From Paracamarosporium sp. OC-R06-R3 (Eukaryota > Ascomycota > Dothideomycetes > Pleosporales > Didymosphaeriaceae): a stretch of DNA of 64,000 nt. Location of the stretch: contig JACVRA010000063.1 in assembly GCA_019828545.1 (NCBI GenBank), positions 186,001 through 250,000 of the forward strand, read 5' to 3'. Under the pieces are notes generated by a model that was not told where the DNA came from, searched no databases, and saw only the letters and a list, made by a program, of their open reading frames with translations. Positions 43,639 through 55,088 of this stretch are shown one piece after another. A program made the translations under genes and the position numbers. How positions within the stretch are numbered: position 1 is the stretch's first letter; every line of letters starts with the position of its first letter.

Positions 43639-45292
43639 ATGGGCATACTACACGATGTGGCAAAGAGGATACCCTCACCGAAAGGCAGCCGTCACAAGCT
43701 CGACAACTGGTCGCGCCGATCAGAAAAGCTGTCTCCTGGATCGGGCTTCTTCCGCCGGCGTATACGACTCAATGGGGGCTCATCAGTCTCGATACCACTG
43801 GGCATTGTCCTCCTGTTCCCGCTGTTGGTGGTAGCTTTGATACTGGTTCTTTTCGCGAGATCTCCAGGTACCGATAGCGTTAAGGAGATGCCAGGTGCCG
43901 GGACTCCTCCTTCTATACGGTACGTTTGGTTCCGAGCTCGACTTCCAACCACCGCGCTAACACTTGCACAGGAAAATCAGCGATAAGTACGATAAGCCCT
44001 TCGCCGTGGGTTGTCTAGAACCTCAAGTGAATGCGCCGCGTGCGAATGCTGCCTTCGTTGTGCTAGCGAGAAACCAGGAGCTGGAGGGTGTTCTACAATC
44101 GATCAAGTCAATCGAGCGGCATTTCAATCGGTGGTTTCACTACCCTTACGTCTTTCTCAACGACGGCGATTTCAACGAGACTTTCAAAGAGGTGGTGGAG
44201 AGGCATGCGAGCGCGAAAGTAGAATGGGGCAAGATTAGTCCCGAAATGTGGGGGTTTCCAGACTGGGTCGATCCCGCTGTCGCGAAGGAGGGCATACAGA
44301 AGCAAGGCGACGCTGCCATCATGTACGGTGGAATGGAGAGCTACCACAAGATGTGTAGATTTTACTCAGGGTGAGCAGCCTATCGAAACCCCCACCGCAA
44401 GCACTAACGGATTCTTAGATTCTTCTATAAACATGAGCTACTCCAAAAGTACGAATGGTACTGGCGTCTGGAACCGGAGATCAAGTATTTCTGTGACATT
44501 ACTTACGATCCGTTCCAGCACATGAAACGAAACAACAAAACGTACGGTTTCACTATTGCTGTGAAAGAGCTGAGAGAGACGGTGCCTAACATCTTTCGAT
44601 ATGCCTCTGCCTATAGAAGAAAACACAATATAAAGTCGCAAGGCTTGTGGGAGATGTTCGTGGAGAAACCTGGGGAGAGAGAGGAGAGGGAAGAGAAGGA
44701 GAGGGAAAATGCAAAGAAAGACAAGAACAAGAAACCTCTTCCACAAGAGGTCCTTGACTCGGAACCTGGGTACGGTCGTCTCCCAGATATTGATCCCGAG
44801 GCAATGGAGGGCGAAACGTACAACATGTGTCATTTCTGGAGCAATTTCGAGATTGCTCGACTCGACTTCTTCCGCAGCAAAGAATACAACGACTTCTTCG
44901 AGATGATGGACCGCAGTGGGGGCTTTTGGAATGAACGGTGGGGGGATGCACCTATTCATTCGCTGGCTGCTGGAGCGTTACTGGGCCCGAAAGACATCCA
45001 CTACTTCCGCGACTTTGGATACCGGCATACCACAATCCAGCATTGTCCAGCGAATGCACCGGCCCGCCAGCTGCCCAGGACCCCGTATCTAGAGAAGACG
45101 ACGCTGGACGAGAAAGCTCGGCGCGAAGAAGACGACTACTGGGCGCACTACGATCCGGCCAAGGAGAACGGGGTCGGATGCCGGTGCAGGTGCGACACTG
45201 ATATTGTCGACGTAGAAGGCAAGCAAGGCTCTTGTCTTGCGGAGTGGGTTGACGTGGCTGGCGGGTGGGCGACTCCGGCCAGATCGGTGTAG
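43639..45292 (+). CDS. KTR/KRE2-family alpha-1,2-mannosyltransferase (GT15)
   Basis: Golgi type II membrane enzyme that adds alpha-1,2-mannose from GDP-mannose to N- and O-glycans. Three exons: 43639-43919, 43972-44370, 44419-45292; 517 aa; introns 52 and 48 nt. A basic cytosolic tail of ~50 residues precedes one membrane anchor (IPLGIVLLFPLLVVALILVL). The lumenal catalytic domain shows NAAFVVLARNQELEGVLQSI, HYPYVFLNDGDFNETFKE, ESYHKMCRFYSGFFYKHELL, YEWYWRLEPEIKYFCDITYD (family core, with the proposed nucleophilic Glu region), TYNMCHFWSNFEIARLDFFR and GFWNERWGDAPIHSLAAGAL. A highly charged insert (GEREEREEKERENAKKDKNK) sits between core motifs. It is clearly GT15; the specific yeast counterpart is not resolved. 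Confidence 0.95.
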
Positions 45293-46102
45293 GACGACGT
45301 TTTTCGCATGGGCAACAACATATATACCATAGAGGATGCAGCGCTGCTGCTACGAGGCGCCACGGAGTTTGTAGACGGTCTGCTTTTGGTGGGAAGTCAT
45401 GTTTATATGAGCGACGAGGCACGAGGGATGGCATACTTCTCTGTACATTTTCAAACGCCCCGTACTGTATGTACTGGCAGGGGCGTGGGCGTGGGCGTGA
45501 GCGTGGGCATCGGCATCAGCATAAGCATCAGCATGGGCATCGTCATGAGTAGTAATATAGAGCATATTGATCTTCATCAGTTGTTGAATCAAGCGCCAGT
45601 TGCGACAGGCGAGATGCAACCCTGGATCATTAGCTGGCAGAGGCGGAGCGGTTGGTGGCTGCGTGACTTCCTCCCACGGTACCGTGACGCTGCTGATAGG
45701 GCGGCCGCTCACAAAGGGAAACCCCCGCGCGCCGTGCTGCAGCCTGCAGCCTACCACGGCCTACGCAGCACCCCGCCTCAAGCTGCAATACGCCGTCCGC
45801 CCCGACAGCTTCATTGCGTCTCAACGCACCCGCCTTTCTCTCCAACTGACTCTCTAACGCAGGACCTCCAGCGCCGCATGGGCCGCTCGTACTCAACCTT
45901 GCAACGATAGCGGACGTGTCTGTGCAGGCGCCCCACCATTCCCACTCCCCCGCGGTTAGCCTTCCCCATCCACGCGTTGTAGGTTAGGCAGCGCCCCAGG
46001 CCTGACCATCCACGCCCGACCCTGTTTGTTTCATACTTGAACTGTCTTCGCCTCCCGCTCTCCACGCTCTCTTCATGTTTGCATACATGGCTCACCGCTA
46101 AC
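45293..46102. other. Intergenic region between two plus-strand genes, with hexamer repeats
   Basis: Holds the mannosyltransferase 3' flank, a degenerate hexamer array at 45479-45546, and the promoter/leader of the next gene. No convincing gene; the 200-codon frame 45308-45910 is driven by the repeat and GC-rich sequence. Confidence 0.45.
45479..45546. repeat. Degenerate GGGCGT/GGCATC/AGCATC hexamer array
   Basis: About eleven hexamers grading from gggcgt to ggcatc to agcatc and back to gggcatcgtcat, roughly 68 bp. Seen directly. Confidence 0.8.
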
Positions 46103-48499
46103 ATGTCCTCCGACAGGCCTGACGCTGATCAGGAACTCGCATACCCGCCTATTCGGGTCAACCGGTCCCTAGCTCAGCTTGACCTCAACACTCTAATCAT
46201 GCGTTCGAATCCTCACCACCCGGCCGAAGAGGCAACCTCCCTCGAAGACAGCACGTACGAGGTGCTGGATCCCCCCGGCTATCTCTCTGACGAAGACGGC
46301 CGTACTGCTTCGGTCGCCTCTACGACTCCCGATGACATGTCTGTGACACTCTCCGAGACAGAGAGTGAAGGCGAGGACGACTTCGGGGACACCCATGCTG
46401 GCGAGGCTTCTCAGATTGCCGACTCTTCTGTGACCGACCCTCTTGACGCCCAGGTCATAGCCGCCGGTGAGGATAGCACACTTACCGAGCGACCTGCTCT
46501 GGGCGACAGTGACAGCGGGTTTCACTTCAAGATGGATGAGAAACCTCTCGACGGCCATGCCGCAACCGAAGGATACAGCGTGGTGAAGGAGTTTACTCCG
46601 GAACAGAGCACCTCCAAAGTGTTAGAGCCCTACGGCTGCTCCGAGATCCGCCTTTCCGTGGTAGCCGGCCTAGCAGATCGCTTCTACCCTGACCGAGGAT
46701 CTTTTAGGGTCTTATTCGTAGGCCGGCTGGATGCGTGGAGCGAAGAGGCCATCAAGTCTAGCCTTCTTAACGCGCTCCTTGCCTCGCCCGGCTCTTCAAA
46801 ATCTGTCATGGTGCGTGGCCAGATGGAGCCATACAGCCCGGTTCTACACGCAGATCACTGCACAGGTATCGAGGTGCAATCTAACATAGGCACGCTTAAA
46901 CGTACCATCATCAAGCTCGACGGCGGTGAGGGAGCGGAGCTTATTCTCAGCCATGGTCACAAACAAGATATTGCAGATTCCGTTACATGGCCTGACCTAG
47001 CGATCTTCTGCTATCCTAAATCAAATACTACCTCTCTAGACAGATCTGATTATCTCGAAGCCCGCCAAGCGCTGAAGCTGCACGCGATCCCAGTCCTCGA
47101 CGTTACTGACCATCGACGATTTAATGAAGAACAACCGGGTTTCAAAGGTCTACACGATCCTTTGAGCTTACGAGTATGCGTGGAAGGTAAACATGACTCC
47201 GGCTTTGGTGAAGTCGACAGGCTTCCTGTGGACGTTTACACCTTCATGCACCTCGAACCGTCAGATCTCAATCGGCACCTCGCCGCTATCAGCCCTTGTG
47301 CGCATCCTCCTCGATCATCTGCTCGCAGCCGCGATCACAGCCGCTGGAACCCTACCAGCGTAGTCCCGGGATTCGTTCTACAAGGATTCAAGTCTTTGAC
47401 TTCTGTTGATGCTTCTTTTAAACTGGGTTTAGCTATTATAGCTTTGAGTGGATTGATCATTGCTGCTTACCTCGGTATACCAGTTTCGCAGCTCAAGTAC
47501 AACTCAAGCGTACCAGTTGTCACCCAACCGCAAGCCCTATTCTCCACGTGTCGTACGGGTTTGCCCTCCGTCATCACCACCACATCTGAGGCGGTCATAT
47601 CCACAACGTCTGCTTCTTCTGTTAAGGATAAGATTGACGAGTTCTTCGCAAAACAGCGTCAAACGGCACAGGTCGAGACGGGAAAGGCGGCTGAGGGTGA
47701 GAATCTGCGCAAGATGGTGGAGAATACCGAGCACATGAAAGCAGCTGCGAGGTTGCTTGAAAAGCTTGAGAGGAAGAAGACCGAAATGCGTCGAAGGGAG
47801 GAAGCCGCGAAGACTGCGAAGATTGGTGGTTTCGAGATTCAGACCAGCGGGGACCAGCAATTCATCCTTCGTCCTTCGAGGAGCTTCATTGGGCGAGCAC
47901 GGAAACCTCAACTGCAAATTCATGTGTCCCGGGATTCCAAGACTGTGCCTATCCGGTACGAGCGCACAATAGACGGAGTTTACATAGTAGATCTGGAAAA
48001 CGAGTATCCAGTAGGATCCTTCAACGTCAGCATCGCAACTCACTCAAAACCATTGATGCAGCAGTCGTTCAATATCAAGCTGGGCCACAACAAGTCTCGC
48101 GTTGAACAGTGGTTTTCCAAAATCCAACACGAAGGCGTCATGGTCAAGCACACTCTCCATGACCTTTCCTCTAATATTGCGCAGCAACTCCACACAGTTT
48201 CTGGCCACATAGTGGACGGGACTCATGGTTGGAAAGACAGTATGGGACATTCGAGGCGTGACATGGTCGATCGAGTATTTGAGGCTACAAAGGAGGTTGA
48301 CCGCCAGCTGACCAAAGCTCGCGATCAAACATGGACGAAGCTTCGCCAGGCTACGGCTCCAGTGCGGACATCCCGTCGCACTCTATGGGCAAGGAACAAT
48401 GCCTACCTCTTGCGATGTGGGTTCGAACGAACAGTCGGCCTCTCAAGTAAGAGCAAGGACGGAAAGAGGACGCGATCTTGCGAGTCTGCTAATTGGTGA
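46103..48499 (+). CDS. Large single-exon membrane protein of unknown function
   Basis: 798 aa from ATG 46103 (MSSDRPDADQELAYPPIRVN); the frame extends upstream only from TTG. Residues 1-175 are acidic, Ser/Thr/Asp-rich and probably disordered. A folded region of ~190-400 includes EIRLSVVAGLADRFYPDRGS, FRVLFVGRLDAWSEEAIKSS, TWPDLAIFCYPKSNTTSLDR and LHAIPVLDVTDHRRFNEE, reminiscent of an alpha/beta nucleotide-binding fold but without a P-loop. One membrane span lies near 442-462 (LGLAIIALSGLIIAAYLGIP). Beyond it are a basic coiled-coil stretch (LLEKLERKKTEMRRREEAAK), a possible Ig-like beta domain (QFILRPSRSFIGRARKPQLQ to GSFNVSIATHSKPLMQQSFN) and a helical C-terminus. I do not recognise the family; an ER or nuclear-envelope bitopic protein is one possibility. 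Single-exon structure at this length is unusual among its neighbours. Confidence 0.82.
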   Translation: MSSDRPDADQELAYPPIRVNRSLAQLDLNTLIMRSNPHHPAEEATSLEDSTYEVLDPPGYLSDEDGRTASVASTTPDDMSVTLSETESEGEDDFGDTHAGEASQIADSSVTDPLDAQVIAAGEDSTLTERPALGDSDSGFHFKMDEKPLDGHAATEGYSVVKEFTPEQSTSKVLEPYGCSEIRLSVVAGLADRFYPDRGSFRVLFVGRLDAWSEEAIKSSLLNALLASPGSSKSVMVRGQMEPYSPVLHADHCTGIEVQSNIGTLKRTIIKLDGGEGAELILSHGHKQDIADSVTWPDLAIFCYPKSNTTSLDRSDYLEARQALKLHAIPVLDVTDHRRFNEEQPGFKGLHDPLSLRVCVEGKHDSGFGEVDRLPVDVYTFMHLEPSDLNRHLAAISPCAHPPRSSARSRDHSRWNPTSVVPGFVLQGFKSLTSVDASFKLGLAIIALSGLIIAAYLGIPVSQLKYNSSVPVVTQPQALFSTCRTGLPSVITTTSEAVISTTSASSVKDKIDEFFAKQRQTAQVETGKAAEGENLRKMVENTEHMKAAARLLEKLERKKTEMRRREEAAKTAKIGGFEIQTSGDQQFILRPSRSFIGRARKPQLQIHVSRDSKTVPIRYERTIDGVYIVDLENEYPVGSFNVSIATHSKPLMQQSFNIKLGHNKSRVEQWFSKIQHEGVMVKHTLHDLSSNIAQQLHTVSGHIVDGTHGWKDSMGHSRRDMVDRVFEATKEVDRQLTKARDQTWTKLRQATAPVRTSRRTLWARNNAYLLRCGFERTVGLSSKSKDGKRTRSCESANW

Positions 48500-49097
48500 C
48501 GAGCTGGAGGGTGTTCATCCTTGCGATTGGCGTTCTTGAGCCTCTTTTGATATGGGATGGCGTTTGGGTTTTGTTTGCTAGGAATAAGACTTCACAGAGA
48601 CGATATACCAGAAGCACGGAATCACGAGGCGCGAAACGAGTTCTGGGTGTTACTGACGGGATCTGAGTTGGATTAGACTCGGCGCTCCGGGTTTGCATGA
48701 TATCACAGTTCAGGGGTAGTTTGTAGCCATCACGGTAGAAATGTTATCAACTCAACTGAAGAAATGACTTCGAGGCCGTTCTGCCTGAAACCCCAGTTCC
48801 AAGCCCTACTCGAAGAACGTGACAATAAGAGGGAATCAGCATGGACAGGATAGGTTGATTTCATCCAGGCTACATTAGGCTGCGAAGACCCTTAAGGCGT
48901 CGAGTTGCCTGAGCGGAACGCCATGTGGCACGTGCATGGACCGTCGCACCTGGGCAGCCCCTCCATCGCGACTTCTGTTTAAATTCTGGTTCACTGCCAA
49001 CAACACGTCCCCGCACACACAACTGCACTCCACCGCACCCCGCTGCCAACCTTGACCTGTCGCATCTACTCACCTTACCTTCGTCTTCTCTTCCAAT
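48500..49097. other. Intergenic region upstream of RanBP1
   Basis: 3' flank of the large membrane-protein gene and promoter/leader of RanBP1. The leader just before 49098 is pyrimidine-rich (CT runs), common in highly expressed fungal genes. No other feature. Confidence 0.5.
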
Positions 49098-49997
49098 ATG
49101 GCTGACGCCAAACCTGCCCCCGCCGAGCAGGCCGCCAACCCCGCCGCCACTCTCCAGAAAGACGAGACCGCAAAGGTGACGACAGACATCACCGACCCGA
49201 AGCCTGCCGAGGACAAGCCTGCTTCGACCGTCACCGAGACCGTTGCCGACGCTGCGTCGACCGCCGCTTCTACCGTGAAGGACAATGTTTTCTCCATGTT
49301 CGGCGGTGGACCCAAGAAGGAGAAGAAGGAGGAGGCCGACGAGGACGAGCCTTCGGGTGCTTCCAAGCCCAAGGGTGAGGTATGTTTGCACGACGTCGTC
49401 TAGTTGTACTCGACTAACGTGCTGCAGGACGAGAACCCTGAGAACGAGGAGCCCGACGTCGACTTCAAGCCCGTTGTCCACCTCACCGAGAAGGTCGATA
49501 CCAAGACCAACGAAGAACTCGAGGAGCAGACGTTCAAGATGCGCGCAAAGCTGTTCAAGTTTGACAGGGACTCCCGGGAGTGGAAGGAACGTGGCACTGG
49601 CGACGTCAGGTTACTGAAGCACAAGGAGAACGGCAAGACTCGTCTCGTCATGCGCCGGGACAAGACGCTCAAGGTGTGCGCCAACCACTATGGTATGTTT
49701 GGCAAACCGTGAATAATTTGGCTCTATGCTAATGGGCGTAGTTGTGCCTGACATGAAGTTGTCGCCCAACGTCGGTTCCGACCGCAGCTGGGTGTGGAAC
49801 GCCGCCGCCGACGTCAGCGAGGGCGAGCCCGAGGCTCAGACCCTTGCCATCCGTTTCGCCAACAGCGAGAGTGAGTGCTCAGTTATTGTATTTCGCACAT
49901 TCTCTATGCTAACAAGCTTTGCGCAGACGCCAACGCCTTCAAGGAGGCTTTCATCAAGGCCCAACAGGAGAACGAGGCGCTGTTTAAGGCCGAGTAG
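49098..49997 (+). CDS. YRB1: Ran-binding protein 1 (RanBP1/Yrb1)
   Basis: Cytosolic cofactor that binds Ran-GTP and stimulates RanGAP in nuclear transport. Four exons: 49098-49379, 49428-49692, 49742-49870, 49927-49997; 248 aa; introns 48, 49 and 56 nt. The N-terminus is Ala/Lys/Glu-rich, with a [20 protein letters not shown] stretch. The Ran-binding domain begins [20 protein letters not shown] and contains [40 protein letters not shown] and [20 protein letters not shown], then [20 protein letters not shown] and a final [20 protein letters not shown]. The [14 protein letters not shown] and [12 protein letters not shown] cores are diagnostic. The alanine-rich extension before the domain is typical of mould homologues. 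Confidence 0.96.
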
Positions 49998-50748
49998 ATG
50001 GGATGATGGGATGTGAGGGCAACAGGCGCACAGCATGTGCGCTCGATGGACGATAGCAATGAGATGAGATTTGGAATTGGTACTATACACCCCCGGCGGC
50101 AGAGATCCCCCACCTTGCACATAGATAGTATCTCCCACGACCTGGCCATGCTGCCTGAGGTCTTCCCCCCCCCGATAATCGAATAAAGAGTTTAGCTCAT
50201 CAAATATGCACTGGAACGTGCTTGAGATTTCACCAGAGCAGATCCGAGGCGCCAATTCTTTGTTGAGCGTCATACGGAGAGAAATATCAAATTGGATTTT
50301 TCGTCTTGGTTTTCTCCTATCTTAGTAATGAGTATCGTGTGTACAATTATCGACGCTGGTCTAGGCTTACGGCAACCTACTGTGTCTGGCCTAATGTCTG
50401 GCCTATGTTGTGTTCATTTACTACGTTTTCAGAAACATAGGCTAGAGCATTGCAAAACTATTGTGCCGAACTCTACTCGCCCAATTTACACCATAGCCAG
50501 CCTGTCTTTACCAACCCTCTATTGTCTACTCGCATACAAGCGCCTGCCACGCCAAGTGCGAAGCTGCAGGTGTAGTCTGCTTGCGTTTGGTGCTCGCGCC
50601 CGTCCCCCGCTAAAAGCTCCGACCACCAGCCACTAAACCGCGAACCTCGCTCGCTCTCCACCGTCTCTAACGCGACTGCTATCCGCGCGCGCCCTCCTCG
50701 ACAGACCTCGACTACATTGCATCCCACACACAGACACACTCTTCCACC
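49998..50748. other. Intergenic region between RanBP1 and TAF14
   Basis: RanBP1 3' flank and TAF14 promoter. No gene recognised. Confidence 0.45.
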
Positions 50749-51744
50749 ATGCCGGATGTAGGTCTACCTGCTTGTGCGACCGTTGCGCATCTCACAAAAT
50801 GCAACCCTCTACTATACAAGTCGAGTAGCTAATGCGTAACAGATCAAACGAACGGTCAAGCTCGTCACGCGCCAGCGCCCCATCTCGGAGCCGTCTCCCA
50901 TGGAGGGTTTCCCAATGCGATCGTGGAGCATCGAGATTTGGTTGCTAGACGACAAGGGCAACGAGGTCACGGCCAACTGCTTCGAGAAGGCCGTCTACAA
51001 TTTGCATCCGAGTTTCGAGAAGAACAAGCAGAGTACGCGGAACAGGCGAACAAAACGTGTGCAGGGCTTGCGCTAACGGTGCGACAGCCTTCAAGAAGCC
51101 CCCGTTCAAGATCGAGGAGAAGGGATGGGGAGAGTTCGACATGACCATCGTCCTTACCGGCGCGCACAAGGGCGGTGACCATACGCTTCCGCATGACCTC
51201 AACTTCCAGTCTGAGAGGTACGAGGCGACACATCAGGTGGTATGTTTGTGCTGTTCTCGCTCCTTCGGGCAAGGTACCGGCAGGCGCTGATAAGTTTGCG
51301 CAGGTCTTCAGGAACCCGAAACCCGACCTCATGGCGCTGCTCGAGCAATCCGGAGGCGATGCAAACGGTGTCCGTAGTGGCAAGGGCGATGCGTCGAAGA
51401 AGAAGGTTCGGAGGGACAAGGCGGTAAGACTCGGGATCCACATTCTACTTTTGGACAGAGAAGGCTAATACAGAATTGCAGGTCGACATGGAGAAGCTTG
51501 CAGATGGACTGCAGAAGCTCAACGAGGACGACCTACTTCATGTAGTCACGCTGATCCACGACAACAAGTCGAACGAGACATACACAAAGAACGATGTTGA
51601 GAGTAGGTGACATATGGAGCTAGAGATAGGAGCAGAAGAGCTAACAAGGCCGTAGATGGCGAGTTCCACGTCGACCTCTACACCCTCCCCGATTCACTTG
51701 TCAAGAATCTGTGGGACTTTACCGCGTCGAAGACCGAACTGTAG
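50749..51744 (+). CDS. TAF14: YEATS-domain protein of the TAF14 (TFIID/TFIIF/chromatin remodeller subunit) type
   Basis: Reader of acylated histone H3 shared by several transcription and chromatin complexes in yeast. Six exons: 50749-50757 (9 nt), 50843-51032, 51088-51239, 51304-51423, 51482-51602, 51656-51744; 226 aa. The YEATS domain covers ~4-125: IKRTVKLVTRQRPISEPSPM, EIWLLDDKGNEVTANCFEKA, KPPFKIEEKGWGEFDMTIVL and LPHDLNFQSERYEATHQVVF. The C-terminal part, VDMEKLADGLQKLNEDDLLH through NGEFHVDLYTLPDSLVKNLW, is the ET-like domain that distinguishes Taf14 from Yaf9 and Sas5, which lack it. The first coding exon encodes only MPD. All five introns are 48-85 nt. The GWGEF aromatic core is intact. 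Confidence 0.94.
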
Positions 51745-52545
51745 TATATAGGACGGCAACACAAGAATCTGGTTTTAGTAGCTGGGACCGGGTTCTGTTT
51801 TGAGCCTCATACAGGTCGCCCTCGATTACGAAGATCCATCACCATGCATACCCTACAGTATTTTGGCAGGTCGTCTAAGCACGGCCATGGACGACATAAC
51901 CGCGATCCTTCGTCGCATAGACGAGTCTAATGATTTCTAATCTGTTTTTTACTTCATCAGAAGGAGGGAGTCTTCGCGAGGGGAATTGTTCATGCAGACC
52001 GTTTGATATCTCACTTCCCATTTGGAGTTTCGGCAAAAGCAGGACAGGTGGCCGGCGATCACGGTCTCATCAACTTCGAGGCCAATCGGCAGACTCTTAG
52101 GAAATATACTTTCCATGACACGTTAAATTGATCGTATTACCTAGTTTGTGCAAAGTGAATGGTGCACAGTGAGCAACTTAGACACCTGAAAACGGTGCAT
52201 ATTTTGCTATATCATCGAGCAATTGTGACACGGACCTCACACGCGGTCACCCTGCGCCAAAGGTGTATTCTAACGCGGTATATAAATGTCTAAACTACCC
52301 ATAGTCGTAGGTTCCTCTACACGGCACGACACCTCGGCCCGCTCTTGGAGACGCCCACCCGATTCCACACTAATGAATCATTAGGCCCCGCTTCTCCACA
52401 CTCCCTTCTTCCCCGCTACAGCCTTACACACCCGTACATTCGGAGAAGCTTCTCAGCAACATGAGCTCCCCTCTCATGTATATTCGCTACTGGTCCCGCA
52501 TCATGGAGTCCCCCACAGTTCACGCACCTCCCCATCGTGACCACA
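51745..52545. other. Intergenic region upstream of the AtuA-like gene
   Basis: TAF14 3' flank and AtuA-like promoter. AT-leaning around 52100-52300; no gene recognised. Confidence 0.45.
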
Positions 52546-54697
52546 ATGGCAACGGATAGTACCACAAACGGAACTGCTAAACGCGCGATTCGCATCGGCG
52601 GAGGTACGTTCCTACCAGCAAGGTTTACTTCTGGAGTGAGGATCGATAAACTCAACGTAACAAACAGCATCCGGCGGCTTCACAGACCGCGTCCGCGCCA
52701 TCTCGCGCCTCGCATCCGACCCTAGCGTCGATGCTATCGTAGGCGACTGGCTTTCCGAGAACGTAATGACGGGGTACGGCGCGGGGAAGGAAGTCCGTCG
52801 GAGGCTCGAGAAAGAGCGAGGCCGTCCGTTCACGTTTGAGGAGAAGAGGCGGGATGCGCATTTTGCGTCGACGTTTCTGCAGTGCTTTGGGCCTGCGGTG
52901 GGGGCGCTGAGGAAGAACGGCGCAAAGCTGGTGGTTAATGCGGGGGCGAACGATACTGAGGTTCTTGCTGGGGTGGTGCGGGGGTTGTGTGTTGAGGGGG
53001 GGTGGGAGGCGAGGGTTGCGTGGGTGGAGGGCGATGAGGTGACGGATTGGTTTAGGGGTATGGTTGGTGAGGGGCATGTTTTTAGGAATTTGTGCGATGG
53101 GCGGACGCTGGGGGAGTGGGGGTTTGAGCCGTTGTGTGCGCAGGCGTATTTGGGTAGTTTGGGTATCTGCGAGGCGTTGAGGCAAGGCGCGGATATTGTT
53201 GTTTGTGGACGGGTTAGCGATGCGGCGCCTACGATTGGCTTGAGTGCTTGGTGGCATGGTTGGAAGAACGATGATTGGGATCAGTTGGCGGGTGCGTTGA
53301 TTGCGGGTCATCTTATTGAGTGCAGCGCTTTTATCACAGGCGGGTACTATAGTGGGTTCAAGGACCTGATGAAGTCTGGGAAGCATTTGAACCTGGGTTT
53401 TCCGATTGCAGAGGTTGAAGCCACAGGGGAATGCATCATCACAAAAGAACCTGTAAGTTTGCTTTATCTACGAGACGTGCCGATACTGAAGACTATGGGA
53501 TGTGTAGAACACAGGTGGCATCGTAAACACCGAAACCGTAACCTCTCAGCTCGTCTATGAGATTTCTGGTCCCCTCTATCTCAACTCGGACGTCGTCGCC
53601 AACCTCGAGGACGTCTCTCTTGAACAGCTTGGCCCCGACCGCGTGCGCGTCTCGGGCATCACAGGCCTGCCTCCTCCAGCGACGACCCGCGTAGGTGTCA
53701 CTGCGCACGGAGGGTACCAAGCTGAGTGGCATTTCTACTTGGTGGGATTAGATATGAAAGAGAAAGTGAAGTGGATGGAAGAGCAAGCGAGATATGCCAT
53801 TGGAGAGGAGATCATGAGCAAATTCACTTGTTTGAGGTTTCAGCTGCTGGGTTATACAGGAGAAGGTGTAGGCGTGGGGACGCAGGATGGAAACACAGCG
53901 GACTTTCGGATATTCGCTCAAGGGCCGAGAAAAGAGTTGTTCGATGGGAGTGATCCCGATGGGTTTGCGAGGAAGCTTTATGAGACGGTGTTGCAGAGCT
54001 GTCCGGTGGGTGTTGCGACACAGAAAGTAATGAAGATTTATGCTGATGATATGTGTGAGTAGGGTGTGAGCAGACCAAATGATCTTCGACAATCAGCTCC
54101 GAAGCCGTACTGGGAGTACTTCCCCACGCTTATCCCGCAGGCTGCATGCAAGCATCAGGTTCATCTGCTCTTCACGCCATCGAATGCGGATGTAAAGACA
54201 CCGATACCCATTGCACTTCCACCGAAGACTCAAGAATACGGGTCGCAACGGTCATACGAGACAACAAATCCTGCTGCACTGAACACTTTCGGGCCTACCA
54301 CACTTGCTCCATTGGGCTACGTAGCGCTCTCCCGAAGTGGCGATAAAGCAAGCGATGCTAACATAGGGCTATTTGTGAGGAGAGATGATGAGTGGGAGTG
54401 GTTACGCTCGTTTCTTACTATTGATACGTTCAGAGAATTGTTAGGGAAAGATTGGAGTGGTGGAAGGATCGACCGGTAAGTTTTCTCGATAGATACTGGA
54501 AGGTTGTGATGCTGATAACGAGTGACAGGTTCGAGATGAAGAATTTGAGGGTCGTCCACTTTCTGATCAAGAATCATCTTGATCGTGGGTATAACAGTGG
54601 GAGTGGGATTGATACTTTGGCGAAGAATTTGGGGGAATGGATTAGGTGTAGGAAGGTGGAGGTACCGGATAGATTTTTGGAACGAGGACGGATATAG
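52546..54697 (+). CDS. AtuA-like protein (DUF1446 family)
   Basis: 640 aa from five exons: 52546-52603, 52668-53452, 53508-54005, 54063-54475, 54529-54697. The DUF1446/AtuA family is named for a Pseudomonas gene of acyclic terpene (citronellol/geraniol) utilisation; its biochemistry is poorly defined. Recognisable segments are IRIGGASGGFTDRVRAISRL at the start, DAIVGDWLSENVM, KLVVNAGANDTEVLAGVVRG, ADIVVCGRVSDAAPTIGLSA, ECSAFITGGYYSGFKDL, NTGGIVNTETVTSQLVYEIS, RVRVSGITGLPPPATTRVGV and, in the C-terminal domain, LAPLGYVALSRSGDKASDAN. Intron 3 (54006-54062) is set so that CPGVSRPNDLRQSAPKPYWE is formed as in the family; retaining it adds a short tail and stops at 54062. The codons are GC-rich in exon 2 and less so later. 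It is next to an SDR gene on the same strand. Confidence 0.9.
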
Positions 54698-55088
54698 AGT
54701 CATATCTTGTACCCTTTCCTGCCAGTTCTAGGTTATCATTCTAAGTTGTCCAGAACGAAGAATGGCTGCGTCTGTGTGCTTTGTCAGCCGATTCCTACTC
54801 GATGTCACTGGCACTTAAGCGACCACACTTATCATACGATTTACCTTTGATAACGGCATACGCTTCTTTCTCGGCCTCGTGGCACGCATGTGTCATTAGC
54901 GCTTGTAGTACGTGCCGCATATACCGGGACAACGGTGCGGAGAAGGCTCCGGAATAGTATATCCGCACTTGATAGGTCGCGTCCCTCCGCCTACTCGTGA
55001 CTTCTCCAACGTCAATATCTACTAGCCTTTCCATATCCCATTAACAGTGGCTTTCCTTGTATCCATTTTTTGGTCTAAAAAACACACA
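54698..55088. promoter_or_regulatory. Short intergenic region between AtuA-like and SDR genes
   Basis: About 390 bp between two same-strand genes; SDR promoter and leader expected. No other feature. Confidence 0.45.

Noticed and set aside
45308..45910. 200-codon plus ORF after the mannosyltransferase
   Set aside because: Built around the hexamer array (GVGVGVSVGIG-type translation) and GC-rich flank; no family content.
53824..54092. AtuA-like exon 3 spliced at the GTGAGT at 54055 to AG after 54096 (42-nt intron)
   Set aside because: In frame, but it loses the family-like PGVSRPNDLRQ segment and gives a very short intron; the 54006-54062 intron fits better.
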